Shown: positions 24,401-32,448, counted from the stretch's first letter. The stretch is 38,193 bases of DNA from BB31 sp964582525 (GCA_964582525.1 CAZOSP010000021.1:1-38193), one strand, 5' to 3'. Translations and numbers: made by a program. Notes: generated by a model not told the origin, from the letters alone.

Positions 24401-26232
24401 CGCAAAACCGTGCTATTACGGTGATTGCTGGCGTGGATGGGCAAGATTGCAATGCGACAACCGTGAGTACCAATCCGCTCTGTGCGCAAGTGGCTGTGAA
24501 TGTAACAGGGACGAAGATTGGCATCAGCGGGCTTACCCAAACAACTGTTGGTAAAACAAATATCTATGTAGTTACCTCAACAGATGCTAACGATAAACCT
24601 ATCGCTAACAAAGGGCTAGAACTGACGTTATCGGGCGCGACCAATAGCAGTTTTGTCAACGTAAGAACGCCCCAATGCACAACCAATAGCAATACCAGAC
24701 TAAATTGCACCACCGATGCCCAAGGGCGTATTTCGGTTGATGTGAAGTTTGATATAGCCGGCGCAGAAACCTTGAGTGTGACGGGTTTGGGCGTGACTAC
24801 AAAAGCCGATATAACCGTGACTGATGCGCAGCGGACGGTGACTATTGAGCCGTTTACAGCAAATTTTTCGGGCAATATTAAGCTAAATACGACGGAACGA
24901 TTTGGCGTTAATATTAACCCAGAAATTCCAGGAGGAATAATAACGGTATCAACCACACGCGGGCATATTACAACGACATCCGCTTGCAATTTTGCTAGTC
25001 CGAGTTCAACACAACAGATTAATGTTGATGTTCTGCCTAATCAAACACCGAACGGATTTGAATATCATGCTTCTTTCTATCTGTGTGCGGATAACGTAGG
25101 CTCTGCCCTAGTGACAGTAGAAACCAGCGATGGGATAAAAGAATCCATTACCGTGGGCTTTATTCCCGATCAGCCTGACAGTCTTACTCTGCAAGCCAGT
25201 CCGGCAAGTATTGGCGTGAATGCAGTCGATTCAGATACCCAACAAAGTGAGATTATCGCGATAGTACGGGATATTAATAATAATCTTGTACCTGAACAAA
25301 CTGTGATTTTCTCTGTCAATGACGTGACGGCAGGGAGTTTAACCCAAGCCAGTGCCGTGACAGATCAATTTGGGCGTGCAACGACTATTTTTATTGCCGG
25401 TAATTCACCTACTGCCTCAGATGGGATAAGTATTACGGCTGAAGTGCTGAACAAACCCAATGTAGCGCCTAAAACAGTTAAAGTGACAGTGGCAAAACGT
25501 GAAGCTTTTATTATTTTAGGTACAGGTAACAACATAGAAGAACGTGATACTACCACTTACGCTTTCCCTTATACCGCATTGGTCACAGATGTACAGGGTG
25601 CGCCGATTGGAAATACGACATTAACCTTATCCGCAATACCTAAGTACTATTACACAGGATTTAGAATTCCAACAGTGGACCCCGATGGCTGGGCAACATT
25701 CCAAACCTATCGATGTCTCAATGAGGATGTAAATCGTAATTCTATTTTGGATGCTAACGAAGATAGAAATGAAAATGGCATCTTAGACCCAAGAAATGTG
25801 GTAACTTTTGATCCCGCGACTGTAACCACAGATGAAAATGGTTTTGCAAATTTCAAGCTCTTATACCCGCAACAGTATGCTAAGTATATTGAGATTGAAA
25901 TTGAAGCACGAACAATTGTTTCAGGAACAGAATCTATCGCAATTGAAAGCTATGAGTTATGGGGAAGTGCTGAAGATTTTAGCGATCCTAATCAAACTCC
26001 GCCAGGACTTGAAAGCCCTTATGGTCTTGAGCCTTTCATTGAAACTGAGGTAGCCGAATCTAACAGACCGTTTCGTAATAATGTCGGAGTTATTTCTAAC
26101 AGCATTACATATAGTGATCCTGCTGGTGATCCAGTAAGTAATACCCAGCCGCCTGATTCGGCAAGTGTTATACCCGATAATTGTCGTTTGCTTGTTAAAG
26201 AAACCGATGCTTTGTATGGTTTATTTAAATAA
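21421..26232 (+). CDS. Giant Ig-like (Big_1/invasin-type) repeat lipoprotein
   Basis: A 1603-residue exported lipoprotein: signal peptide with lipobox LLISGC (Cys21), then a Gly-rich linker. A long array of bacterial Ig-like domains follows, each with a 'VRDANSxPMADVPLIVS...TDGAGNA' or 'ALPDGQSPINLRVLALD' pattern. Two units at about residues 704-915 are near copies with a 107-residue period. Near residue 1435 a DVNRNSILDANEDRNENG motif, rich in Asp/Asn, looks like a calcium-binding loop. GAGGAA precedes the ATG at 21421; the frame is open further upstream but overlaps pilQ. It starts 37 nt after pilQ, where aroK/aroB lie in many relatives. A surface or periplasmic adhesin/scaffold role tied to the pilus is inference. 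Confidence 0.88.
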   Translation: MWQQYTLKWLWLSLFLLISGCSGGGAFDTEAVDPGAAGGGTGDPIDTARNGTLSIIAPAIVPFGVADATIKVSVRDANSIPMADVPLIVSAISDIGVASVNNSAPRTDGAGNAEILVSADQGAVNVTIGAGTTQDNLNLTGDTHFTIHFGVNIGETIVINNPQPATGDLPITVQVRVQNSRGVPLADIPATLKFESNSPAVMQSAPTGTDANGLFSVEVVSSVAGFTTVVPLIGNVQAQPVTLEFTATSSGNPQSPAMLDVIAVNNLALPDGTSPIELIAIARDAAGIPIKNVDITINSSSSTAVVDPLLGNTGEEAKLNFSVTNTVEESVFLTIRAGQGSGQITVTKGILFRSDQVSNTIGQISVEVSGNTPGTLANGTDAAVVTVTVRDSTNSPIEGVPVDFIKQISAIQLNPASGVTDAAGRFTTRVSSDQAIVVPLTPLINNVLYESHRVSLNFISASDSDSEPAELIVTVSNLDATVPADGLSAYNLFAVVRDKNRAPIRGVQVALSSSSPKAMLRFFEAPVATGSSFLSGLTGPNGSLAFQFSSTIPGGVELTAITPEYSSVIGAVETFIFTEPETTSANTPIDTVTLVSDVTSQTADGQAVVTLSVIARGANGVPISNLRVNLATASNTSGAIFAESTGTTGDNGVFSTTVTNTQREQVEVIATVFQPDNTAKQSNKLTLDFVPDASPGAIEPHSLRLEAFGSPALPDGQSPINLRVLALDVSGKMLPNTDVRLDVTVSGQQPGPLFKFDGGSAGITADNGAFDTALTSTTVGMLDIVAVSASGAVRSSPLTVEFTTDKLATLRLEVFGSPALPDGQSPINLRALAFDANNKALSDIDVVLEVTSVGQPGPLFVFAGNQNSGKTLGNGAFDTSITSTTAGDLDITAVSGSIRSSTEPVSFVADAAERPASLIVLASNPELPSHNPAEGVVISALAKTSANTPFAGQKINFSVTSGLIEPLLSDGATELGVTNPSGLARARLSTGGDPQNRAITVIAGVDGQDCNATTVSTNPLCAQVAVNVTGTKIGISGLTQTTVGKTNIYVVTSTDANDKPIANKGLELTLSGATNSSFVNVRTPQCTTNSNTRLNCTTDAQGRISVDVKFDIAGAETLSVTGLGVTTKADITVTDAQRTVTIEPFTANFSGNIKLNTTERFGVNINPEIPGGIITVSTTRGHITTTSACNFASPSSTQQINVDVLPNQTPNGFEYHASFYLCADNVGSALVTVETSDGIKESITVGFIPDQPDSLTLQASPASIGVNAVDSDTQQSEIIAIVRDINNNLVPEQTVIFSVNDVTAGSLTQASAVTDQFGRATTIFIAGNSPTASDGISITAEVLNKPNVAPKTVKVTVAKREAFIILGTGNNIEERDTTTYAFPYTALVTDVQGAPIGNTTLTLSAIPKYYYTGFRIPTVDPDGWATFQTYRCLNEDVNRNSILDANEDRNENGILDPRNVVTFDPATVTTDENGFANFKLLYPQQYAKYIEIEIEARTIVSGTESIAIESYELWGSAEDFSDPNQTPPGLESPYGLEPFIETEVAESNRPFRNNVGVISNSITYSDPAGDPVSNTQPPDSASVIPDNCRLLVKETDALYGLFK

Positions 26233-26337
26233 CTGATGTTTGTCTTGTTCCCTAACAACGGGGATCAAGAGAACTTGAAACGCCTCAAAACGTGCAGCTC
26301 AAGAGTCCACCTCTTGACCCGCAGATCAAACTCAACG

Positions 26338-26369
26338 ACCCTCTAGCTTGCAAAAACCTAGAGGGTTTT
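26338..26369 (+). terminator. Terminator of the pil/Ig-lipoprotein operon
   Basis: ACCCTCTAG and CTAGAGGGT form a stem around an 11-base loop, followed by TTTT. It lies about 105 bp past the lipoprotein stop. Confidence 0.65.
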
Positions 26370-26466
26370 AAGATTGCCCGTCCTTTAAGGACTGGCAGTC
26401 TGACAACTCAGTCTGCTTTTACTATATAGCGAAAATATATCATTTGTAAAAGTTAATGTGAGCTAA

Positions 26467-26497
26467 GACCTTCTAGGTTTTGAAAACCTAGAAGGTC
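26467..26497. repeat. Perfect 15-bp inverted repeat
   Basis: GACCTTCTAGGTTTT and its complement around a single base, 57 bp before xthA. The 'CTTCTAGGTTTT' half also resembles family C at 36088-36111. The stretch 26233-26553 holds no gene. Confidence 0.7.
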
Positions 26498-26553
26498 TGA
26501 ATCTTACAACTGATGCACTTTAGCTATAGTTAGCTCAAATTTCCCGCCACGCA

Positions 26554-27321
26554 ATGAGAATTATTAGTTTTAATGCCAACGGACTTCGCGCTGCGGCTAA
26601 AAAAGGTTTTTTTCATTGGCTAGAAAAACAAGCGGCTGATCTGGTTTGCATTCAAGAAACCAAAGCGCAAATTCATCAATTAGATGACCCGATCTTTCAT
26701 CCTGCGGGCTTTCATTGTTTTTATCACGATGCAGAAAAACCCGGCTATAGCGGCACCGCCATTTATTCACGCCGACCGCCGGACAGCGTAAAATACGGCT
26801 TAAATCTCGATTATGTGGATAAAGAAGGACGTTATTTAGAAGTGCAATTTGCTGATTTATGCATTGTTTCTTTATACATGCAGTCAGGTTCTTCTGGGCA
26901 GCAACGTCAGCAAATTAAGTTCAAATTCATGGCGGATTTTATGCCTTATTTACGCAGTCTGCATGAAAGAAAACAAAATTACATTATTTGTGGTGATTGG
27001 AATATAGCGCATAAAGAAATTGATTTGAAAAATGATAAAAGCAATCGAAAAAATTCGGGTTTTTTGCCGGAAGAACGGGCGTGGATGGATGAGTTGTTGG
27101 GCGATGCGCAATTTGTGGATGCGTTTCGTCAGGTGAATCGACAAGCCGAGCAATACACCTGGTGGAGCAATCGCGGGCAGGCTTGGGCTAAAAATGTCGG
27201 CTGGAGAATTGATTATCAAATCATTACACCCGCTTTGAAAGATACAGTGCAAGCCGCGCAGATTTATACAGCAGAACGCTTTTCAGATCACGCGCCTTTG
27301 CTGATTGATTATTCGCTGTAA
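26554..27321 (+). CDS. xthA: Exodeoxyribonuclease III / AP endonuclease
   Basis: A 255-residue Mg-dependent base-excision repair nuclease that cleaves DNA at abasic sites and removes 3' blocks. The family residues are visible: MRIISFNANGLRAA (metal-site Asn), VCIQETKAQ (Glu35), GDWNIAHKEIDL (catalytic Asp/Asn), WRIDYQIIT and FSDHAPLLIDY (catalytic His). The usual LPSGS loop reads MQSGS. The length matches the ExoIII family. It ends before a cluster of palindromes and is not obviously cotranscribed with fabI. Confidence 0.93.
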   Translation: MRIISFNANGLRAAAKKGFFHWLEKQAADLVCIQETKAQIHQLDDPIFHPAGFHCFYHDAEKPGYSGTAIYSRRPPDSVKYGLNLDYVDKEGRYLEVQFADLCIVSLYMQSGSSGQQRQQIKFKFMADFMPYLRSLHERKQNYIICGDWNIAHKEIDLKNDKSNRKNSGFLPEERAWMDELLGDAQFVDAFRQVNRQAEQYTWWSNRGQAWAKNVGWRIDYQIITPALKDTVQAAQIYTAERFSDHAPLLIDYSL

Positions 27322-27357
27322 ATGCTTGCCTCCGGCTGGAAACTGCATAAGCTGCGG

Positions 27358-27378
27358 GTCAAGGTTTGTAACCTTGAC
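27358..27378. repeat. GTCAAGGTT hairpin
   Basis: GTCAAGGTT and AACCTTGAC around TGT, 37 bp past the xthA stop; it may act in xthA termination, though no T-run follows. Confidence 0.5.
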
Positions 27379-27417
27379 CTGAACATTTTGAGTATTTTCG
27401 AGGTTGTTTGAAACGTT

Positions 27418-27444
27418 CGGGTGCAGGTTGCAAACCTGCACCCG
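27418..27444. repeat. CGGGTGCAGGTT hairpin
   Basis: CGGGTGCAGGTT and AACCTGCACCCG around three bases, about 95 bp before fabI. It resembles the cores of family B but lacks the terminal repeats. Confidence 0.55.
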
Positions 27445-27539
27445 CCTGCTTTATCCCGTCTAAAAAATGCAGTCGTTGCAAATTTTGTTATACTTTTCGC
27501 CCGCTTTTTCATAAAACCAATATAAGGGAGATTTTATAC

Positions 27540-28322
27540 ATGGGATTTTTGGCAGGTAAAAAAGCCTTGATTGTGGGTGTGGCAAGCAATCGTTCTATCG
27601 CCTGGGGTGTGGCGCAAGCGATGCACCGTCAAGGGGCGCAACTAGCGTTTACTTTTCAGGGCGAAAAATTACAAGGACGGGTGGAAAAACTCGCTGCTGA
27701 GTGTGGCTCTGACACAGTGCTGCCGTGCGATCTGAGTAGCGATGAACAAATTGATGCGCTGTTTGCGGCGTTGCAAAATAATTGGGATGGTTTGGATTGT
27801 ATTGTGCATTCGGCGGCGTTCGCGCCTGCTGAGGCGTTGAAGGGCGATTTTGTTGACGGCTGCTCACGCGAGGCGTTTAAAACCGCGCATGATATTAGTG
27901 CGTACAGCTTCACCGCGCTGGCAAAAGCTGGGCGTGCGATGATGCAAGGACGCAATGCGGCGATGCTGACTATGACTTATCTGGGGGCTGAGCGGGTGTT
28001 GCCTAATTACAATGTGATGGGTTTGGCAAAAGCCAGTTTGGAGGCTAATGTGCGCTATATGGCAAGTAGTTTGGGACCTGATGGGATTCGCGTTAATGCG
28101 GTGTCAGCCGGTCCGATTCGCACGCTGGCAGCTTCGGGGATTAGTGATTTTCGCAGCATGTTAGAGCGTGCGGAAAAAACCGCGCCGCTGCGGCGCAATG
28201 TGTCGATTGAAGATGTCGGCAATGCCAGTGCGTTTTTGTGTTCGGATTTGGCGGCGGGTATCACGGGCGAAGTGCTGTATGTGGATGCCGGTTATCATGT
28301 GATGGGTATGGAGAATCTGTAA
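27540..28322 (+). CDS. fabI: Enoyl-[acyl-carrier-protein] reductase FabI
   Basis: A 260-residue short-chain dehydrogenase that carries out the last reduction of each fatty acid elongation round with NADH. It has the FabI-specific N-terminus (GKKALIVGVASNRSIAWGVA), the substrate region LDCIVHSAAFAP and the catalytic pattern TMTYLGAERVLPNYNVMGLA plus Lys (Tyr-x6-Lys). The cofactor/helix segment SAGPIRTLAASGISDF follows. Start chosen at the ATG at 27540 with AAGGGAG upstream; the open frame to 27408 is a hairpin repeat. The DUF3426 gene follows after 63 bp. Confidence 0.96.
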   Translation: MGFLAGKKALIVGVASNRSIAWGVAQAMHRQGAQLAFTFQGEKLQGRVEKLAAECGSDTVLPCDLSSDEQIDALFAALQNNWDGLDCIVHSAAFAPAEALKGDFVDGCSREAFKTAHDISAYSFTALAKAGRAMMQGRNAAMLTMTYLGAERVLPNYNVMGLAKASLEANVRYMASSLGPDGIRVNAVSAGPIRTLAASGISDFRSMLERAEKTAPLRRNVSIEDVGNASAFLCSDLAAGITGEVLYVDAGYHVMGMENL

Positions 28323-28343
28323 CTCAAACAGATTGCAAACCGG

Positions 28344-28360
28344 GGCGGATTAAATCCGCC
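28344..28360. repeat. GGCGGATTAAATCCGCC palindrome
   Basis: GGCGGATT and AATCCGCC around one base, between fabI and the DUF3426 gene. No T-run, so read-through is likely. Confidence 0.5.
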
Positions 28361-28385
28361 GTGTTAATCTCAAAAGGATCACGCC

Positions 28386-28973
28386 ATGGCTAATGATGCT
28401 AATAATGCTAACCATAAAACCCATGGAAAACTCAGCGAGCAGGATGTTTTGCGGGAATTGGCGGTTGAGGAAAAAACCCAGTCGGCGCGTAAGCGGGGCT
28501 GGGCTAATATTTTTTGGGGTTTGTTGGGCTTGTTGTTGGTGGCTGCGTTGGTGGCGCAGTATTATTGGTTCACGCAACGCGATGCTGTGCTGCAACACGC
28601 ACAACTGCGCCCGGCGCTAGAGATTGTCTGTGAATATGCAGGTTGCGCATTGCCTATCACCCGCGATGTGCAACAATTAAAAATCAGTAAAAACTTTATG
28701 GATAAGCATGATGCTGAGTCTGATGCGGTGTTGCTGCATTTTATTTTTGCCAATCAAGCGCATTTTCCTCAGCCTTACCCAGGTTTGGAAATACGTTTTG
28801 AGGATGAGAATAAGAAGCTTATCGGCATTCGTCGATTAGCCCCGCAAGAGTATGTGAATGCGCATGTGGATGTGTTGAATTTGCCGCCTAATACGCCCGT
28901 GCATGTGAGTTTGGAACTGCAAAACACGGTGGCTGAGATGCACACCTTTGGTTATTCAATTGATTTTTTGTAA
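28386..28973 (+). CDS. DUF3426-family membrane protein without the zinc ribbon
   Basis: A 195-residue protein with a cytoplasmic N-terminus, one transmembrane helix (about 42-61, ANIFWGLLGLLLVAALVAQY) and a periplasmic domain. The segment RPALEIVCEYAGCALPITRD with paired cysteines, then LRFxFANQAHFPQPYPGLEI-like and LPPNTPVHVSLELQ, is the DUF3426 signature. Most family members carry an N-terminal MJ0042-type zinc ribbon; here it is absent and replaced by a short charged stretch. Function unknown. The ATG at 28386 has AGGATCACGCC upstream. Confidence 0.8.
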   Translation: MANDANNANHKTHGKLSEQDVLRELAVEEKTQSARKRGWANIFWGLLGLLLVAALVAQYYWFTQRDAVLQHAQLRPALEIVCEYAGCALPITRDVQQLKISKNFMDKHDAESDAVLLHFIFANQAHFPQPYPGLEIRFEDENKKLIGIRRLAPQEYVNAHVDVLNLPPNTPVHVSLELQNTVAEMHTFGYSIDFL

Positions 28974-28984
28974 CACCTATTGTT

Positions 28985-29019
28985 AAAGATGCCATCTTTT
29001 TAAAAGATGGCATCTTTTT
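28985..29019. terminator. Bidirectional terminator between convergent genes
   Basis: AAAGATGCCATCTTTT and its complement are separated by one base, with T-runs on both sides. It lies 12 bp past the DUF3426 stop and 24 bp before the parE stop. Confidence 0.85.
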
Positions 29020-29042
29020 ATCAAGCTGCCTGCCAGCGACGC

Positions 29043-30935
29043 TTAAACCATCGCCAAATCGCCTTTGCTTTCTAACCAGATTTTGCGATCTGAAGCGCGT
29101 TTTTTCGCCAACAACATGTCCATCATCTGCTGTGTTACTTCCGGTTCATCCATCATTAACTGCACCAGACGGCGGGTGTCGGGGTTCATTGTGGTTTCTC
29201 GCAGTTGCATCGGGTTCATTTCCCCCAAGCCTTTGAAACGCTGCACATTCACTTTGCCTTTTTTGCGCTCGGCGGTAATGCGGTTTAATACGCCTTCGCG
29301 CTCTTCTTCGTTGAGCGCGTAATACACATCATTGCCAATGTCAATGCGATACAGCGGCGGCATGGCGACAAAACAGTGTCCGGCTTTAACCAGCGCGGGA
29401 AAATGTTTGACAAATAAGGCGCACAGCAGTGTGGCGATGTGCGCACCGTCGGAGTCGGCATCGGCGAGAATACAGATTTTGCCATAACGCAAATCTGTTA
29501 AGTCTTCGCTGCTAGGATCAATGCCGAGAGCGACTGCGATGTCGTGGACTTCTTGCGAGGCTAATACTTGCGAAGGGGAGACTTCCCAGGTATTGAGAAT
29601 TTTGCCGCGCAAGGGCATGATGGCTTGGAAGCTTTTGTCGCGGGCTTGTTTGGCTGAACCGCCGGCAGAATCCCCTTCGACTAAAAATAATTCGGTGCGG
29701 GTGAAATCTTGCAGCGTGCAGTCAGCCAGTTTGCCGGGCAGCGCGGGACCCGATGTGGCTTTTTTGCGCACGACTTTTTTGTCCGCTTTAAGACGTTTTT
29801 GCGCACGATTGATAATCGTCTCGGCGATTTTTTCGCCGCTTTCTGTGTGCTGGTTTAACCATAAACTGAGTGCGTCGCGCACTACGCCGGAGACAAAACT
29901 GGCGACTGAGCGCGACGATAGCCGTTCTTTGGTCTGCCCTGAAAACTGCGGATCAGTCATTTTTACCGACAGCACATAGGCGCAATTTGCCCACACATCA
30001 TCGGGCGCGAGTTTTACCCCACGCGGTAGCAGGTTGCGATAATCGCAAAATTCGCGGATGGCTTCCAATAAGCCGCTGCGTAAGCCGTTGACATGGGTAC
30101 CGCCTTGCGCGGTGGGAATCAGGTTGACATAACTTTCGCCGATCAAATCATTGCGCAGTGTTTCTTCGCTCAGCCATACCAATGCCCAGTCAGCTATTTC
30201 GGTGTTGCCCGCAAAATGCCCGATAAACGGGGCTTCGGGTAAATAGTCATAATCGGCTAAGTGGCTTTGTAAATAACTTTTCAAGCCGTCCTCGTAATGC
30301 CATTCGCAGCTTTCGTGGCTATTTTCATCCTGCATACGAATGGTTAGCCCGGGACATAAAACCGCTTTGGCGCGTAAGGTTTGAATGAGTTTCGGCAGAT
30401 AAAATTGCGGCGTATCAAAAAAACGGGGATTGGGCAAAAAGCGCACCTTAGTTCCCGTGTTGCGCTTGCCAACGCTGTCAATCGCTGTCAGCTCAGTCAC
30501 TTTGTCGCCGTTTGCAAAGGTCATTTGCCACAGTTGTCCGTTGCGTTTGACTTGCACTTCTAAATGGGTAGAGAGGGCGTTGACCACAGAAATCCCCACG
30601 CCATGCAGTCCGCCTGAGAATTTGTAGCTGTTGTCGGAAAATTTCGCGCCCGCATGTAGGCGGGTCAAAATTAATTCGACACCGCTCACGCCTTCTTCGG
30701 GATGAATATCGACCGGCATCCCGCGCCCATCATCTGCCACAGAAATGGAATTATCGCTATGCAGCGTGACTTCGATAGTGTGCGCATGACCAGCTAAGGC
30801 TTCATCGACGCTGTTATCAATGACTTCTTGGGCTAGATGGTTAGGGCGCGTGGTGTCGGTGTACATGCCCGGACGCTTGCGCACCGGGTCAAGACCGCTT
30901 AAAACTTCAATTTGTGCCGCTTCATATTTGGACAT
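29043..30935 (-). CDS. parE: DNA topoisomerase IV subunit B
   Basis: The ATPase subunit of topoisomerase IV, which decatenates daughter chromosomes. It has 630 residues, as in E. coli ParE. The GHKL ATPase shows KRPGMYTDTTRPNHL, VIDNSVDEALAGHA (metal Glu/Asn) and GRGMPVDIHPEEGVSGVELI. The Toprim domain shows FLVEGDSAGGSAKQARD and KICILADADSDGAHI. RFKGLGEMNPMQLRETTMNP at the end is typical. The short C-terminus and the TDTTRPNHL variant identify it as ParE rather than GyrB. parC is not adjacent. Upstream lies a family A repeat. Confidence 0.95.
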   Translation of the reverse strand: MSKYEAAQIEVLSGLDPVRKRPGMYTDTTRPNHLAQEVIDNSVDEALAGHAHTIEVTLHSDNSISVADDGRGMPVDIHPEEGVSGVELILTRLHAGAKFSDNSYKFSGGLHGVGISVVNALSTHLEVQVKRNGQLWQMTFANGDKVTELTAIDSVGKRNTGTKVRFLPNPRFFDTPQFYLPKLIQTLRAKAVLCPGLTIRMQDENSHESCEWHYEDGLKSYLQSHLADYDYLPEAPFIGHFAGNTEIADWALVWLSEETLRNDLIGESYVNLIPTAQGGTHVNGLRSGLLEAIREFCDYRNLLPRGVKLAPDDVWANCAYVLSVKMTDPQFSGQTKERLSSRSVASFVSGVVRDALSLWLNQHTESGEKIAETIINRAQKRLKADKKVVRKKATSGPALPGKLADCTLQDFTRTELFLVEGDSAGGSAKQARDKSFQAIMPLRGKILNTWEVSPSQVLASQEVHDIAVALGIDPSSEDLTDLRYGKICILADADSDGAHIATLLCALFVKHFPALVKAGHCFVAMPPLYRIDIGNDVYYALNEEEREGVLNRITAERKKGKVNVQRFKGLGEMNPMQLRETTMNPDTRRLVQLMMDEPEVTQQMMDMLLAKKRASDRKIWLESKGDLAMV

Positions 30936-30969
30936 AGGGTATCAACTCAAGAGCATGAAATGATTAAGT

Positions 30970-31084
30970 TTATACTGCCCGCTTGAAAGCTGCGCTGAGG
31001 AATTTTTATTAAATGCTTAAAATACAAGTAGTTGCAGTCAACTTGATACAGCAAAAAATGCAGTTTCGGGCGGGTGTGAGTATA
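30970..31084 (-). repeat. Family A dispersed repeat, inverted copy
   Basis: TTATACTGCCCGCTTGAAAG at one end, GGGCGGGTGTGAGTATA at the other, with AGCAAAAAATGCAGTTTC inside. It lies about 35 bp upstream of the parE start, so it may contain or displace its promoter. Confidence 0.8.
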
Positions 31085-31190
31085 TTTCCACCTGCGCGGT
31101 GTTCTGCGCAGACAAACAAAGCCGGGTATTCTATACACAAAAAATCTAAAACGCCCATTGTTCCACTGATTTTTTAATTGCCGTCAGCCG

Positions 31191-31253
31191 CTAACCGTTC
31201 AGACCCGGTGTTAAACCTGACAGGTTTTTTACTGGGGGCGTGTGAATGCTTAC
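31191..31253 (+). repeat. Family B element (63 bp)
   Basis: Left end CTAACCGTTCAGA, right end TGTGAATGCTTAC; single half-hairpin AAACCTGACAGGTTTTTT. Together with the family A copy it explains much of the gene-free 30936-31434. Confidence 0.65.
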
Positions 31254-31434
31254 GTCAGCCGCTCCCAGCTTTGTTAGCCTCTCGCGGGTTATTTTTTGTT
31301 ATACTTGAGCGGCTTGTAACTGCCTGCCGGACGGGGACAGCTAGAGGCATGAAAAAAACTTTATGCCATTCATCACTTTATACTTAAATACTAATTCATT
31401 TCATTTCATTGTTTTTTGAAGTAAGGATTATTTA

Positions 31435-31953
31435 ATGAAAATCTGTATTCTCTCTGATAGTCACGACAATATTCCGGTGTTATGCGAGGCGGTGGAAACG
31501 GCTAAAGCGCGAGGCGCGGAGGTTGTTCTGCATTGCGGCGATGTGGTCGCGCCCAGCACCATCAACAAGCTGCAAAGGTTTGCGTTGCCGGTGCATGTTA
31601 TTCACGGTAATAATGCTGGGGATTTGTACATGATGTCGAAAATTGCGCATAAAGCCGGCAGCATGATCCATTATTATGGACAGGATGCGTCTTTTAAGTT
31701 AGCTGACAGACGGATTTTTCTGGTGCATTATCCGCATTATGCTAAAGCGATGGCAGTGACCGGCGATTACGATTTAGTCTGCTGCGGACATACGCATATC
31801 ACCGAATTAAAGGTATTTGATAATATCAAAGGCGGCAAAACTACCGTGTGCAATCCGGGTACGATTGGCGGTGTAGGCGCGAAAGCAACCTATGTATTTG
31901 GCGATTTGGAGACCATGACGTTTGAGTTTCACGAACTGTCCAAGCCGTCCTAG
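31435..31953 (+). CDS. YfcE-like metallophosphoesterase
   Basis: A 172-residue calcineurin-like phosphodiesterase of the YfcE/MJ0936 type with a two-metal site: DSH (Asp8, His10), HCGDVVAP (Asp), HGNNAGD (Asn), VHYPHYA and CCGHTH (metal His). These enzymes hydrolyse model phosphodiesters; physiological substrates are unknown. AAGGA lies before the ATG. It is a single gene convergent with the FmdB-type gene, with hairpins in the 43 bp between. Confidence 0.9.
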   Translation: MKICILSDSHDNIPVLCEAVETAKARGAEVVLHCGDVVAPSTINKLQRFALPVHVIHGNNAGDLYMMSKIAHKAGSMIHYYGQDASFKLADRRIFLVHYPHYAKAMAVTGDYDLVCCGHTHITELKVFDNIKGGKTTVCNPGTIGGVGAKATYVFGDLETMTFEFHELSKPS

Positions 31954-31957
31954 TGAC

Positions 31958-32007
31958 GCGAAGCCTTGAAGCACAGCAAAGCTTCGCGCCGCCACGCTAA
32001 GTGGCGG
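31958..32007. terminator. Two hairpins between convergent genes
   Basis: GCGAAGC / GCTTCGC (31958-31987) and CCGCCAC / GTGGCGG (31989-32007), the second overlapping the stop of the FmdB-type gene. No clear T-runs, so termination is only possible. Confidence 0.4.
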
Positions 32008-32287
32008 CGGCGGTAGCAGGGGCGGCGGGACAAGCCGCAGTGCTGCAAGCGGGTACGCTGTTGCTGTCGCTGCTAGGCTGTTTGGATTCCGCTGTTTTGG
32101 ATTTGCTGCCCTTAAAATCAGTTTCATACCAGCCAGACCCTTTTAAACGAAAGCCCGCCGCAGAAATCAATTTTTTCAGAGACTCCGCCCCACACGAAGG
32201 GCAGGTTTGCAAAGGTTGGTCACTCATTTTCTGCATTGCTTCGAGTTTATGTCCACAACTGTCACAAGCATATTCGTAAATTGGCAT
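31997..32287 (-). CDS. FmdB-family zinc ribbon protein
   Basis: A 96-residue protein starting MPIYEYACDSCGHKLEAMQK with CxxC...TCPSCG, the FmdB-type (CxxC_CxxC_SSSS) zinc ribbon. The core ends in ISAAGFRLKGSGWYETDFKG, common to the family. The Ser/Ala/Pro-rich tail (ACSTAACPAAPATAAAT) is low complexity. Regulatory function was proposed for FmdB but is not established for most members. It is usually beside a DUF502 protein and aspS; here it is alone. GGAG lies 8 nt before the start. Confidence 0.92.
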   Translation of the reverse strand: MPIYEYACDSCGHKLEAMQKMSDQPLQTCPSCGAESLKKLISAAGFRLKGSGWYETDFKGSKSKTAESKQPSSDSNSVPACSTAACPAAPATAAAT

Positions 32288-32327
32288 AGTCGTATCTCCG
32301 GTAAAAGACTTGAAATTTTTGCTGCTC

Positions 32328-32448
32328 TATAGACTCATACCCGCCAGAAACTGGATTTTTTGCTTTATCAAGTTTGTTGCATAAGTGTAGTTTTTAAGTC
32401 CTTAATCACTATCCCTGAGCGGAAGGCTTGCAGGCGGGGCGCAATATA
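32328..32448 (+). repeat. Family A dispersed repeat
   Basis: TATAGACTCATACCCGCCAG at the left end, GGCTTGCAGGCGGGGCGCAA then TATA at the right. The most diverged copy, in the 292-bp divergent region between the FmdB-type and hydrolase genes. Confidence 0.7.

Noticed and set aside
21780..24989. Several minus-strand ORFs of 100-300 residues opposite the Ig-like gene
   Set aside because: They are shadows in a Thr/Ala/Gly-rich coding sequence, with low-complexity translations and no start signals.
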